Shown here piece after piece: positions 52,561 to 62,328 of a stretch of DNA of 64,000 bases. The position numbers and the translations under genes were made by a program. The notes beneath the pieces were generated by a model. It did not search any database and was not told where the DNA came from. It saw nothing but the letters and a program-made list of their open reading frames with translations. The stretch comes from a bacterium 1XD42-1 (lineage in GTDB: Bacteria > Bacillota > Clostridia > Oscillospirales > Ruminococcaceae): contig RAZJ01000010.1 in the NCBI GenBank assembly GCA_003612625.1, positions 1-64,000 of the forward strand. Reading direction: 5' to 3'. Each line of letters starts with the position of its first letter. Position 1 is the stretch's first letter.

Positions 52561-54069
52561 TTATGCTTGGTGATGGTTCATACGTCCATAACGGACAGCA
52601 AATTGTTTGATCTTTTGTTGCAGCTCTGGTGTTAAGTCATCTTTTTGCAGCCGCCAAAGCCAATTTGTACCGACTGTGGAAGGCTTATTCATACGGTACC
52701 GGTTATCCAGTCCCAAATAATCCTGCATGGGGACAATACAGGTTTTTGCATTGCTGCGCATAATCAAGGCGATAAATGACAGATAGAGTTCTTCTTTAGG
52801 AGTATAGTAATCGCATAAATAGTCCCGGGCATTTTGCTGTTCTTCCGGGGAAATACTGTCAAACCAGCCTGCAAGGGTTTCATTGTCATGCGTACCAGTA
52901 TAGGCTACACAATTTTCGATATAATTGTGGGGCAAATAATCGTTAGCGGAGCCTGTGTCCCGGGAATCAAAAGCAAATTCCAATACCTTCATACCAGGAA
53001 ACCCGCTTTCCTGTACCAGCTTCCGGACAGAATCGGTAACATAGCCCAGATCTTCTGCAATGACTTCGTGCCAGCCTAAATATTTTTCTATGTGGCGGAA
53101 CAAATCAATTCCGGCGCCTTTTTCCCAGTGGCCGTTTATAGCCGTAGTTTCCCCATAAGGAATTGCATAATATTCATCAAATCCACGGAAATGGTCAATA
53201 CGGGTTACGTCATACATTTTGAAGCAATGGCGCAACCGGGTCATCCACCAGTTATAACCTGTCATTTTATGATATTCCCAACGATATAAAGGATTCCCCC
53301 ATAACTGTCCGTCAGCAGAAAAACCATCTGGCGGGCAGCCGGCCACAGCAAGGGGAACATTTTTCTCGTCCAGTTGGAATAGTTCCGGATTGGCCCAGGT
53401 ATCAGCACTGTCCATAGCGACATAAATAGGGATATCACCAATCATCCAGATTCCTTGCTGGTTGGCATAATTTTTTAAAGCATACCATTGCTGGAAAAAT
53501 TTAAACTGCAAATATTGCTGAAATTCAATGTCAGGGTACAACTCTCTCCAGTAATAGTCCATGGCAGATTTATCACGCAAACGAATATCCTCAGGCCATT
53601 CCGTCCATGGCTTACCATCAAAGTGATCTTTTAGTGCCATAAACAAAGCATATTCAAAAAGCCACCACTTATTTTCTGATACAAACTTTTGAAACTCTGG
53701 ATTTAAGGAAATATTGCTGCGTTCATAAGCTTTCCGTAAAAGAGGATACCGCTGGAGATATAATTTCTTATAATCTACTTTATCATCTTGCAGGCCAAAA
53801 TCCACACAGTCACATTCTTCAGGGGAAAGGGTGCCTTCTTCGATCAAGGCTTCCAAACTGATAAAATAGGGGTTGCCGGCAAAAGTAGAAAAAGACTGGT
53901 AGGGGGAATCCCCATAGCTTGTAGGGCATAAAGGCAGGATCTGCCAGTATGTTTGGCCTGCATCCCTCAGCCAGTCTACAAAATCATAAGCACTTTGAGA
54001 GAAACACCCTATGCCATATTTTGAAGGAAGACTGGTAATAGATAATAAAATTCCAGCAGATCGATTCAT
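52561..54069 (-). CDS. malQ: 4-alpha-glucanotransferase
   Basis: A 502-residue GH77 enzyme that disproportionates maltodextrins. Start RSAGILLSITSLPSKYGIG; active-site regions include VTRIDHFRGF (with the nucleophile Asp), EDLGYVT (acid/base Glu) and AYTGTHDNET. GGAGA precedes the ATG. On the minus strand it follows the endo/exonuclease-family gene and the PTS gene, spaced 21 and 29 nt, so all three may form one operon. It would process maltodextrin brought in by, or made from, the sugar imported by the PTS. Confidence 0.95.
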   Translation of the reverse strand: MNRSAGILLSITSLPSKYGIGCFSQSAYDFVDWLRDAGQTYWQILPLCPTSYGDSPYQSFSTFAGNPYFISLEALIEEGTLSPEECDCVDFGLQDDKVDYKKLYLQRYPLLRKAYERSNISLNPEFQKFVSENKWWLFEYALFMALKDHFDGKPWTEWPEDIRLRDKSAMDYYWRELYPDIEFQQYLQFKFFQQWYALKNYANQQGIWMIGDIPIYVAMDSADTWANPELFQLDEKNVPLAVAGCPPDGFSADGQLWGNPLYRWEYHKMTGYNWWMTRLRHCFKMYDVTRIDHFRGFDEYYAIPYGETTAINGHWEKGAGIDLFRHIEKYLGWHEVIAEDLGYVTDSVRKLVQESGFPGMKVLEFAFDSRDTGSANDYLPHNYIENCVAYTGTHDNETLAGWFDSISPEEQQNARDYLCDYYTPKEELYLSFIALIMRSNAKTCIVPMQDYLGLDNRYRMNKPSTVGTNWLWRLQKDDLTPELQQKIKQFAVRYGRMNHHQA

Positions 54070-54090
54070 TGCGATGTCTCCTTTTCCATT

Positions 54091-54954
54091 TTACTCCGTT
54101 TCAATCAGGATTCCAAAATGATCTGATACAACAGGTTCCCTTTTTCCATTAAACAGGATATAAGAGTAAGAAATTTTAGGGGAACGGCTGCACCAGATAT
54201 AATCAATACGCATCCCTTTTACAGAAGGAGCTAACTGGTCACGCCAGCCGTCAATAACCCCTTCCACTGTAAGACCGTCATCTTTTTGAGCCGCTAACAG
54301 ATAAGTATCCTGCCAGCCGGAATATCGGATACAATCATAGCTTTCACCTTGTACTCCGGCTGGGGCGTTAAAATCTCCCAATAACCACACAGGCGCTGCT
54401 TTCCGCTTTTGAGAAAGTTCTGTATTTAAAACATTCCATTGATGCTGAAATGGTTCTTCTTTATCAGCCCACCATCCCATATGAACAGTATAAAACCAAC
54501 TGGGGTTATTTTCAAGCTGGATGCCTAAAATTTTCCTGGTGCGCCAGTTTCCATAATCAGAACAGTTGCTGATACGGAAAGCATCTGCATGAATGATAGA
54601 GTCGTTTAGGCTGAACAGAGCTAATCCTTCATCATATTTATCATAGCCCCGCTTGATCGGGAGCCAAGTCCAACTGCATGGAATACCGGACTCCCAAAAA
54701 TAGCGGGCTGTCTGCGCAGCATGGTTATCCTGACGGATTGGAATATAGGGATGCGAAGGGGAAGGAAAATAAGGGGCAGGGAAGTAACCATCTAAAAGCG
54801 AAGTATCAATGGAAGGGGCAGACATGGTTTGATTGACTTCCTGCATAGCGATTATGTCAGGCCGTTCCCGCAGGATTGCTTCTATAAACCATTTGAATTT
54901 TTGCGGATAATTTTCTTCTTGCAGGCTATGGGTATTGATGGTCAGGATTTTCAA
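54091..54954 (-). CDS. Endonuclease/exonuclease/phosphatase-family protein
   Basis: A 287-residue protein of the EEP fold: KILTINTHSL at the start, IAMQEVNQT (metal-binding Glu), LGDFNAPAG and VVSDHFGI (catalytic His). It starts with a TTG about 10 nt after GGGAGG. Family members cut DNA, RNA or inositol or sphingolipid phosphates; no signal peptide is present, so it is cytoplasmic. Its place between malQ and a PTS gene suggests a sugar-phosphate or nucleotide substrate, but this is only a hint. Confidence 0.85.
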   Translation of the reverse strand: MKILTINTHSLQEENYPQKFKWFIEAILRERPDIIAMQEVNQTMSAPSIDTSLLDGYFPAPYFPSPSHPYIPIRQDNHAAQTARYFWESGIPCSWTWLPIKRGYDKYDEGLALFSLNDSIIHADAFRISNCSDYGNWRTRKILGIQLENNPSWFYTVHMGWWADKEEPFQHQWNVLNTELSQKRKAAPVWLLGDFNAPAGVQGESYDCIRYSGWQDTYLLAAQKDDGLTVEGVIDGWRDQLAPSVKGMRIDYIWCSRSPKISYSYILFNGKREPVVSDHFGILIETE

Positions 54955-54983
54955 GATGGGCGCCTCCCTTTTGAAACAATATT

Positions 54984-57179
54984 CTAAAGAATATCATTGA
55001 TATCTGATTTTAATACATCTGCTTTCGGGCCATAAACAGCCTGAATACCATTATCTTTTTTCACCAGTCCCAAAGCACCTTCTGCTTTCCAAGCGGATAT
55101 ATCAGCTACTTTAGCGGGATCTTTTACAGTAACACGCAAACGGGTCATACAGGCATCTACTAAAGTGATATTTTCGCGGCCGCCCAGCAAGGCGATAATC
55201 CGTTCCGCCTGGCTGTTTCCAGAGGAACCGCCGGAAGAAGTAGCTGCAACAGTTTCTGTATTTGCGTCTTCTCCGCCTTCCTCCGTATAATTCCCCAACC
55301 GGCCAGGGGTAGCAAATTTTAATTTTCCAATCATGAAATAAGCAATCCCATAACCAATCGCCAGGAATGCGATACAGCAAAGAACGAAGTTCAGAATATC
55401 GCCGCTTAATCCTGCTTTTAAGGACATAGGAACACGGGTTAAAAATTCCAGATTGCCAAAGGAATGGAGCCGCAGGTGAAGAATACCAGCCATTGCAAAG
55501 GCACAGCCTTGGAGAACAGCATAAACAATATATAAAGGCAATGCACAGAACATAAACATAAATTCCAACGGTTCTGTAACGCCAGTCAGGAATACAGCAA
55601 GGGCAGTAGAAACAAACATAGAACGGTAATTTTTCCGTTTATCCGGTTCTACACGGCGGTACATAGCGAAAGTAATCCCCATCAAAAGACCAGTAGCACC
55701 GATCATTTGGCCAACCTTGAAGCGGGCAGGAATAACAGTAGCCAGCAGATTTTGATAAGCTTCTATATTTCCGGCATCCTGGAAATTGATTAAATCAGTA
55801 ACCCAGGCTAACCACAAAGGATCTTGTCCAAATACTTGAGAGCCCATATTGATGCCTGTCTGAATGGTATAAGTGCCGCCAAAGGAAGTATAGTTCATAG
55901 GGATAGTAAGCATATGGTGTAAGCCAAAGGGAAGCAGTAAACGTTCCAAAGTGCCGTAGATAAAAGGAGCCAGTATAGGGGAAGTAGAGGAAGAATTTGC
56001 GATCCAAATACCAAAAGCATTGATACCGGATTGGACTACGGGCCAGATTACAGCCATAATCAAGGAAATAACAACAGAGTATGCAATAACAGCCAAAGGA
56101 ACAAAACGTTTGCCGTTGAAGAAAGCTAAAGCATCTGGCAGCTTGCGGAAATTATAAAATTTATTATAAACCACACCGCCTACAAAGCCGGAAATAATGC
56201 CTACAAATACACCCATATTCAGGGCAGGGGCACCTAATACAGAAGTAAAGTAATTTTCTACCAGCATTTCATTTCCAAACAGGGAGTAAACAACAGCTCC
56301 CGGTTCTGTTAATGTGGTACTGGTAACCCCAAAAACTGCGCCAGTAATACAGTTAATTAGAATAAAAGCAATGATAGCGGCAAATGCGCCGCCAGCTCTT
56401 TCTTTTGCCCAGGAACCGCCAATTGCAGCGGCAAAGAGGATATGCAGGTTATTGATAATAGCCCACCCAATATTTTCCATAGTGCTGCCGATGGTCATGA
56501 GAATGGAAATATCTGCTCCTGCCATTTGGAACAGCTTTCCAATACTCAGCATTAAACCGGCAGCAGGCATAACAGCAATAACTGTCATAAGCACCTTGCC
56601 AAGCTTTTGAAGAAAATCAAAGTTAATCCCTAATTTCCGGCCGGAATCTGCCGGGACAGAGGCCGGAGCCGGAGCAGGTTCCGGAGCTGCCGCAGGCTGG
56701 TGTTCAGGAGTCAGTGTAATAACAGTATCACCTGTTTTTACCATTCCAGCAGCCGTTTCTATCTGCATGTCATCCATGCCGTCGCAAATGAGTACAGGAG
56801 TAATGGTGTTAATTTGTTTGCTTTTCAGGAATTCCATATCCACTTCAGCTACAAGATCTCCGGCTTTCACCCGATCCCCTACCTGTACATGAGGGGTAAA
56901 CCCCTGGCCCTGTAAAGCTACGGTTTCCAAGCCAAAATGAACTAAAACTTCCAATCCGTTGTCAGCAGTAAATCCATAGGCATGTTTTGTTTCTGCAATA
57001 GAGGAGATTTCTCCATTTACAGGGCTGAAAATTTTCCCTTCAGATGGGATAACAGCAAGACCATCTCCCAATACTTTTTGAGAAAATACTTCATCAGGCA
57101 CCTGATCCAATGGGACAGCTTGTCCGTTCATAGGAGCTAAAACAGAAAGTTTGACATTTTTTGAAGTTGCAGCATCCAT
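54984..57179 (-). CDS. PTS glucose/maltose-type transporter IIABC
   Basis: A 731-residue fused sugar permease-kinase. IIA (crr-like) is at the N-terminus, with LEVLVHFGLETVALQG holding the phospho-His; a Pro/Ala linker follows; IIC spans about residues 190-560 with GTLERLLLPFGLHHMLTIP; IIB is at the end, with VDACMTRLRVTV holding the phospho-Cys. The order A-C-B is one of the known arrangements. The frame opens at 57266, but AAAGGAGAA before the ATG at 57179 decides. It is followed by the EEP gene and malQ, and is divergent from a LacI regulator, so maltose or glucose is likely. Confidence 0.92.
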   Translation of the reverse strand: MDAATSKNVKLSVLAPMNGQAVPLDQVPDEVFSQKVLGDGLAVIPSEGKIFSPVNGEISSIAETKHAYGFTADNGLEVLVHFGLETVALQGQGFTPHVQVGDRVKAGDLVAEVDMEFLKSKQINTITPVLICDGMDDMQIETAAGMVKTGDTVITLTPEHQPAAAPEPAPAPASVPADSGRKLGINFDFLQKLGKVLMTVIAVMPAAGLMLSIGKLFQMAGADISILMTIGSTMENIGWAIINNLHILFAAAIGGSWAKERAGGAFAAIIAFILINCITGAVFGVTSTTLTEPGAVVYSLFGNEMLVENYFTSVLGAPALNMGVFVGIISGFVGGVVYNKFYNFRKLPDALAFFNGKRFVPLAVIAYSVVISLIMAVIWPVVQSGINAFGIWIANSSSTSPILAPFIYGTLERLLLPFGLHHMLTIPMNYTSFGGTYTIQTGINMGSQVFGQDPLWLAWVTDLINFQDAGNIEAYQNLLATVIPARFKVGQMIGATGLLMGITFAMYRRVEPDKRKNYRSMFVSTALAVFLTGVTEPLEFMFMFCALPLYIVYAVLQGCAFAMAGILHLRLHSFGNLEFLTRVPMSLKAGLSGDILNFVLCCIAFLAIGYGIAYFMIGKLKFATPGRLGNYTEEGGEDANTETVAATSSGGSSGNSQAERIIALLGGRENITLVDACMTRLRVTVKDPAKVADISAWKAEGALGLVKKDNGIQAVYGPKADVLKSDINDIL

Positions 57180-57268
57180 AGCAGATGGTTCTCCTTTCTG
57201 ATTTTCCGCATTTAGTGCAAAAGTTTGCGGTAAATATTTGCGTTTAATTGCGGAAATATTATGCAATT

Positions 57269-57297
57269 ATAATAATTCTGTTGCACAAAAATTGCAA
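57269..57297 (-). promoter_or_regulatory. Promoter of the PTS/malQ operon
   Basis: On the minus strand TTGCAA (plus 57292-57297), a 17-nt spacer and TATTAT (plus 57269-57274). The nearby sequence GGAAATATTATGCAATTATA resembles the palindrome at 57451-57478, as if one regulator covered both promoters. Confidence 0.55.
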
Positions 57298-57419
57298 TAG
57301 CAATTCACAAATAAAAAATGAAATTCTATTTTTTGCATAACATAAAGCAGGAATTGTTAGGCATTATAACCATGTTCCAATGTGATTTTTTTGCAAAAAG
57401 TCAAAGTATGATATTTTTA

Positions 57420-57478
57420 TTGACAAGAATAGGGAAGCCTTTTATAATAAAAAGAAATATTGCATATAATATTTCTTT
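57420..57478 (+). promoter_or_regulatory. Promoter and palindromic operator of the LacI regulator
   Basis: Perfect TTGACA at 57420-57425, a 17-nt spacer and perfect TATAAT at 57443-57448. It is immediately followed by an 11-6-11 palindrome AAAGAAATATT / AATATTTCTTT (57451-57461 and 57468-57478) over the likely start of transcription. The position fits autorepression by the LacI protein. Confidence 0.75.
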
Positions 57479-57502
57479 GCTTTTCTGAGAAGGAGTGCAA
57501 AT

Positions 57503-58537
57503 ATGGCGGTTACAATAAAAGATATTGCTGCCCTGGCAGGGGTATCCCCTTCCACTGTATCACGGGTATGCAATGACAACCCTTCCATCAGTAAGGAAAC
57601 CAAAGAAAAAGTACGGCGGATTATGGCGCAGCTTAATTATGAGCCTCCAGTATTGTCCAATGGCTCTGCAAATCAAAAAACCCGTTTAATCGGGATTATT
57701 TTGCCGCCTTCCCCCTGGCTGACTTATGAAAATCCTTTTTATTTAGAAACAATCCGGGGAATCAGTCAGTTTTGTAACCAGCGGCAATATGCTGCGGCTG
57801 TTCTTACAGGGCAGGATGAAGAAGAAATTTTGCGGGCAGTCCAGATGCTGAACCAGGGCGGCCAATTAGAAGGTATTATTTTATTATACTCCAAGACAGA
57901 AGATCATATTGTAGATTATTTGTGTGAAACAGGGCTGCTTTATGTGCTGATTGGCAAAGCAAACCAGCTTCCCGGCCAGACAATCTGCATAGATAATGAC
58001 AACTTGTTAGCCGGACGGGAAGCCACCGATTACCTCTATCGGCTGGGGCACCGTAAAATTGCATATTTGGGCTGTGATGATATGTTCCTTTTTTCCGCTG
58101 ACCGGAAATCAGGATATCAGTTAGCCCTATTGCAGCATGAATTGCCAGTCATACCAGAATATTGTGTGGAAATAGAAGGAAAATATTCCACTGATTCTCC
58201 TGTTTTGCACCAATTATTGAGTGGAAAAGACCGGCCGACGGCTGTTGTTGTCAGTGATGATATTTTGGCCGTTACTTTGGAACGGACATGTATCCAAATG
58301 AATCTTTCTGTTCCAGAAGACCTTTCTATTATTTCGTTTAATAATTCGCCTTTTGCGCAGTTTACGTCATTTCAGTTGACATCGGTAGATATTAACGCAT
58401 TTCAGCTTGGCTTTGAGGCCGCTTCCCAGCTTATCAACCATGTAGAAAATCCCAATTTGCTGGCTACAAAAATTATCGTACCCCATCATATTGTAGAACG
58501 CAAAAGCTGCCGGAATTTGGGACAGGACATTTTGTAA
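57503..58537 (+). CDS. LacI-family transcriptional regulator of the PTS operon
   Basis: A 344-residue regulator with the helix-turn-helix VTIKDIAALAGVSPSTVSR, a hinge helix and a sugar-binding domain (LIGIILPPSPW onward). AAGGAG precedes the ATG. It is divergent from the PTS operon, with palindromes near both promoters; maltose-type regulators of Firmicutes are usually arranged like this. Whether it acts as repressor or activator cannot be told. Confidence 0.92.
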   Translation: MAVTIKDIAALAGVSPSTVSRVCNDNPSISKETKEKVRRIMAQLNYEPPVLSNGSANQKTRLIGIILPPSPWLTYENPFYLETIRGISQFCNQRQYAAAVLTGQDEEEILRAVQMLNQGGQLEGIILLYSKTEDHIVDYLCETGLLYVLIGKANQLPGQTICIDNDNLLAGREATDYLYRLGHRKIAYLGCDDMFLFSADRKSGYQLALLQHELPVIPEYCVEIEGKYSTDSPVLHQLLSGKDRPTAVVVSDDILAVTLERTCIQMNLSVPEDLSIISFNNSPFAQFTSFQLTSVDINAFQLGFEAASQLINHVENPNLLATKIIVPHHIVERKSCRNLGQDIL

Positions 58538-58638
58538 ATTCGGTATCCCAAATCAAAAAGGGGCAGCACAAGATCGGTAAAAAATGAAAGGGTTTTCAAG
58601 ATAATTTTTGGATAAGGTTGGAGAAGGGATAGGTGGAT

Positions 58639-61600
58639 ATGAAGGATTTCGCCCATCTGCATGTACACACAGAATACAGCCTGCTGGATGGTGCCTGCCG
58701 TATAGAGAAGCTGGCAGCCCAGGCCAAAGAATTGGGACAAAGTGCGCTGGCTATTACAGATCATGGTGCTATGTATGGCGTCATTGATTTTTATAAATGC
58801 GCTAAAAAATATGGGGTAAAGCCCATTATTGGCTGTGAAGTTTATATTGCACCACGTACACGTTTTGACAGGGTGCATAAGCTTGACGGTACGCCTTACC
58901 ATCTGGTATTGCTTTGTAAAAATGACCAAGGATATAAAAATTTAATTAAAATGGTATCTAGCGGATTTATTGAAGGATTTTATGGAAAGCCACGCCTGGA
59001 TCGATCCCTTTTGGAAAAATACCATGAAGGGCTTATTTGTTTATCTGCCTGTCTGGCTGGAGAAGTACCAAGGGCTTTGGCTGCACAGGATTATGAACAG
59101 GCAAAAGAAACTGCCTTATATTATCGTGATTTATTTGGGGCAGAGAATTACTATATTGAAATCCAAGATCATGGAATTGAAATCCAAAGGCAGATTTTAC
59201 CGGATTTTATCCGGCTTTCCCAGGAAACGGGAATCGGATTAGTGGCCACAAATGATGTCCATTATATTGTCAAAGATGACGCAAAAATGCAGAAAGTATT
59301 GATTTGTATTCAAACCAATACTACCTTGGATGCGCCCAGCAATCTAGTCTTTGAAACAGAAGAATTTTATCTGAAAAGCAGGGATGAAATGGAGTCCCTG
59401 TTTGGGGCATGGCCGGAAGCCTTAAACAACACATTAAAAATTGCAGATATGTGCAATCTGGATTTTGAATTTGGGAAAACAAAGCTGCCTTTTTTTGTTG
59501 CGCCGGAAGGGGAGGAAAATCAGGATTATTTCCGCCGCCTGTGTATGGAGGGGCTTCACCGGCATTATGGGGAGACGCCTTCCGAAGAAGTATGCAAACG
59601 GTTGGATTATGAGCTGGATATTATTACCCGTATGGGTTATGTGGATTATTTCCTGATTGTGTTTGACTTTATCAATTATGCGCGCAGCAAAGGAATTCCT
59701 GTGGGGCCGGGGCGGGGCTCTGGAGCAGGGAGTCTGGCGGCTTATTGCATTGGAATTACAGGGATCGATCCCATCCGGTATAACCTTTTGTTTGAACGGT
59801 TTCTCAATCCGGAACGGATCAGTATGCCGGATTTTGATATTGATTTCTGTTACGAGCGCCGACAGGAAGTAATTAACTATGTAGTGCATAAATATGGGGC
59901 TGACCATGTAGCACAGATCATTACCTTTGGTACTATGGCAGCCCGTGGCGCGGTACGGGATGTAGGACGGGTTATGAACCTTTCTTACAGCCAGACGGAC
60001 GTTGTAGCAAAAATGATCCCTAATGAGCCGAAAATGACTTTAAACCGGGCACTGGCAATTTCAAAAGAGCTTCGGAAGCAGTCAGAAAAAGATCCCAAAG
60101 TCCAGACCCTTTTAGACATGGCCCTGCGTATTGAAGGGATGCCCCGCCATGCTTCTACCCATGCGGCAGGGGTTGTCATTACCCGTGATCCGGTGGATAG
60201 TTATGTACCTCTTTACAAGAATGAGGATACAATGGCAGTCACGCAGTTTACAATGACAACGCTGGAAGAATTGGGCCTGTTAAAGATGGACTTCCTTGGT
60301 TTACGGACGCTGACTGTAATTGACTATGCGGAAAAGGAAGCGCGAAAAAAAGAACGGTCTTTTTCTGTGGAAAATATCCCTTTAGATGATCCGGATACCT
60401 TAGCTATGCTGGAGAAAGGCCAGTGTGTAGGCGTGTTCCAGTTTGAATCGGCAGGGATGCGCTCTGTTATTGCACAGTTACGCCCTACCGGGATAGAAGA
60501 TTTAATAGCGGTTATTTCTTTATACCGGCCTGGCCCTATGGACTCGATCCCTACTTATATCCGGAACCGGCATAATCCCCAGCTTGTCACCTATAAACAT
60601 CCTTTGTTAAAGCCTATTTTGGAAGTTACTTATGGCTGTATTGTTTATCAGGAACAAGTCATGCAGATCTGCCGGGAATTAGGCGGATATTCTTATGGGC
60701 AGGCAGACATGGTAAGACGTGCCATGTCAAAAAAGAAACAGGATGTTATGGAGCGGGAAAGGGGCGTTTTTGTAGAAGGGGCTAAGAAAAACGGCGTTCC
60801 GGAACGGATAGCAAATGGGATTTTTGATGAAATGTCCTCTTTTGCGTCCTATGCTTTTAATAAATCCCATGCCGCAGCTTATGCTCTTGTAGCATACCGT
60901 ACCGCTTATTTAAAATGCCATTATCCTTTGGAATTTATGGCGGCTTTACTGACAAGCGTTATTGATTATACCGATAAGATTATTGAATATATCGCAGAAT
61001 GTACACGGATGGGAATCCGTATCCTTCCGCCAGACGTCAATATCAGTGGAACAGGCTTTACGGTAGTAGGTGAAAATATCTCTTTCGGGCTTCAGGCAGT
61101 TAAAAATATCGGGCGGAATATGATAGAACTTATGCTGGTCGAACGGCGGAAAAAGGGGCCTTTCCTTTCCTTTTCCGATTTCTGTGAACGGATGTATGGA
61201 AGGGATATGAATAAACGTGCTTTGGAAAGCCTGATCAAAGCCGGTGCGTTGGACTGTTTATGCAAAAACCGCAGAAGCATGCTGACAGGATATGAAAAGA
61301 TTCTGGATGAAATGGAATCAAAGCGGAAAGACAATATAGAAGGCCAGTTAAATTTATTTGAAAACCCTGAAGTATATGCTTACCAGGGAGAACGGCTACC
61401 GGATGTAGCGGAATTTGAAGCAGAAGAACTTTTGCGGATGGAAAAAGAAACAACGGGCCTTTATATCAGCGGCCATCCCATGGACCGCTATTCTGATTTA
61501 ATTCAACGGCTGCACTGTACTTTTATTGCAGATATTACAGGGCAGGAGAGTGCAGGAAATGTCTTTGACGGTACTATCGTTGAAGTAGCAGCGATTATCA

Positions 61601-62076
61601 GCCATAAAAGGCTTAGTTCCACCAAAGGCGGGGGGCTGATGGCTTTTATCCGGCTGGAAGATACAACTGGAAGTATGGAAATGATTGTATTTCCAAAAGT
61701 TTTGACTGGCTGTTCTGAAAAATTGGTAGAACGCAAAGTCATTATTGTAAAAGGCCGCGTTTCCATACGGGAAGAAGAAACGCCAAAGCTCATAGCAGAT
61801 TCGGTATTGCTTCCAAAGGAAGCGGAAAGCGGAAAAACAGCAGGTTCTTCCCGGAAAGGTTTTTTCCTGCGTGTCCCAGGGGAATCCAATGCCATACTCA
61901 AAAAAGTCGAAAATTTGTTGTCTGTTTTTGAAGGGAGGGAATCAGTTTATTTTTATTATGAGGATACGAAACAATATAAGCAGGCCGATCAAACCCTGTG
62001 GATACAATATGATAAAGTTTTAGAGAGGGAATTAAAAAAGCTTTTAGGGGAAGCAAATGTAGTATATCGGAAATAA
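58639..62076 (+). CDS. dnaE: DNA polymerase III subunit alpha
   Basis: A 1145-residue replicative polymerase of the DnaE type. PHP domain at the start (HLHVHTEYSLLDGA), catalytic core with PDFDIDFCYERR and GPGRGSGAGSLAAYC, the finger/thumb region, helix-hairpin-helix (about residues 800-860) and a C-terminal OB fold (IVEVAAIISHKRL). GGAGAAGGG lies upstream; an in-frame GTG at 58633 is a less likely start. Low-GC Firmicutes normally also have PolC; it is not in this window. A promoter-less spacing of 100 nt separates it from the LacI gene. Confidence 0.95.
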   Translation: MKDFAHLHVHTEYSLLDGACRIEKLAAQAKELGQSALAITDHGAMYGVIDFYKCAKKYGVKPIIGCEVYIAPRTRFDRVHKLDGTPYHLVLLCKNDQGYKNLIKMVSSGFIEGFYGKPRLDRSLLEKYHEGLICLSACLAGEVPRALAAQDYEQAKETALYYRDLFGAENYYIEIQDHGIEIQRQILPDFIRLSQETGIGLVATNDVHYIVKDDAKMQKVLICIQTNTTLDAPSNLVFETEEFYLKSRDEMESLFGAWPEALNNTLKIADMCNLDFEFGKTKLPFFVAPEGEENQDYFRRLCMEGLHRHYGETPSEEVCKRLDYELDIITRMGYVDYFLIVFDFINYARSKGIPVGPGRGSGAGSLAAYCIGITGIDPIRYNLLFERFLNPERISMPDFDIDFCYERRQEVINYVVHKYGADHVAQIITFGTMAARGAVRDVGRVMNLSYSQTDVVAKMIPNEPKMTLNRALAISKELRKQSEKDPKVQTLLDMALRIEGMPRHASTHAAGVVITRDPVDSYVPLYKNEDTMAVTQFTMTTLEELGLLKMDFLGLRTLTVIDYAEKEARKKERSFSVENIPLDDPDTLAMLEKGQCVGVFQFESAGMRSVIAQLRPTGIEDLIAVISLYRPGPMDSIPTYIRNRHNPQLVTYKHPLLKPILEVTYGCIVYQEQVMQICRELGGYSYGQADMVRRAMSKKKQDVMERERGVFVEGAKKNGVPERIANGIFDEMSSFASYAFNKSHAAAYALVAYRTAYLKCHYPLEFMAALLTSVIDYTDKIIEYIAECTRMGIRILPPDVNISGTGFTVVGENISFGLQAVKNIGRNMIELMLVERRKKGPFLSFSDFCERMYGRDMNKRALESLIKAGALDCLCKNRRSMLTGYEKILDEMESKRKDNIEGQLNLFENPEVYAYQGERLPDVAEFEAEELLRMEKETTGLYISGHPMDRYSDLIQRLHCTFIADITGQESAGNVFDGTIVEVAAIISHKRLSSTKGGGLMAFIRLEDTTGSMEMIVFPKVLTGCSEKLVERKVIIVKGRVSIREEETPKLIADSVLLPKEAESGKTAGSSRKGFFLRVPGESNAILKKVENLLSVFEGRESVYFYYEDTKQYKQADQTLWIQYDKVLERELKKLLGEANVVYRK

Positions 62077-62174
62077 GTGCCTGAAATAGGAATTTTGCTT
62101 GTGAATTTATCTACAAATCTTTTTTCAGAAAGAGTTTCCTTTCGTCTTTCTTTCACAAAAATTCATTTGACATA

Positions 62175-62203
62175 TTGAATCAAATCAGAGCATCCGATAT
62201 AAT
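62175..62203 (+). promoter_or_regulatory. Promoter of pfkA
   Basis: TTGAAT at 62175-62180, a 17-nt spacer and perfect TATAAT at 62198-62203. About 125 nt of leader precede the start codon, with no structure I could identify. Confidence 0.7.
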
Positions 62204-62328
62204 AATTCTTAAGGATTTTATTTCCTGCATATGAATCGGGTTTATAAAAAAATGAGACGCTAATGAAAAAAGGGTTTCCTGAAAGAATATAAGGATACCC
62301 GGCAGTTCTAACTGGGAGGTAACAAAAA

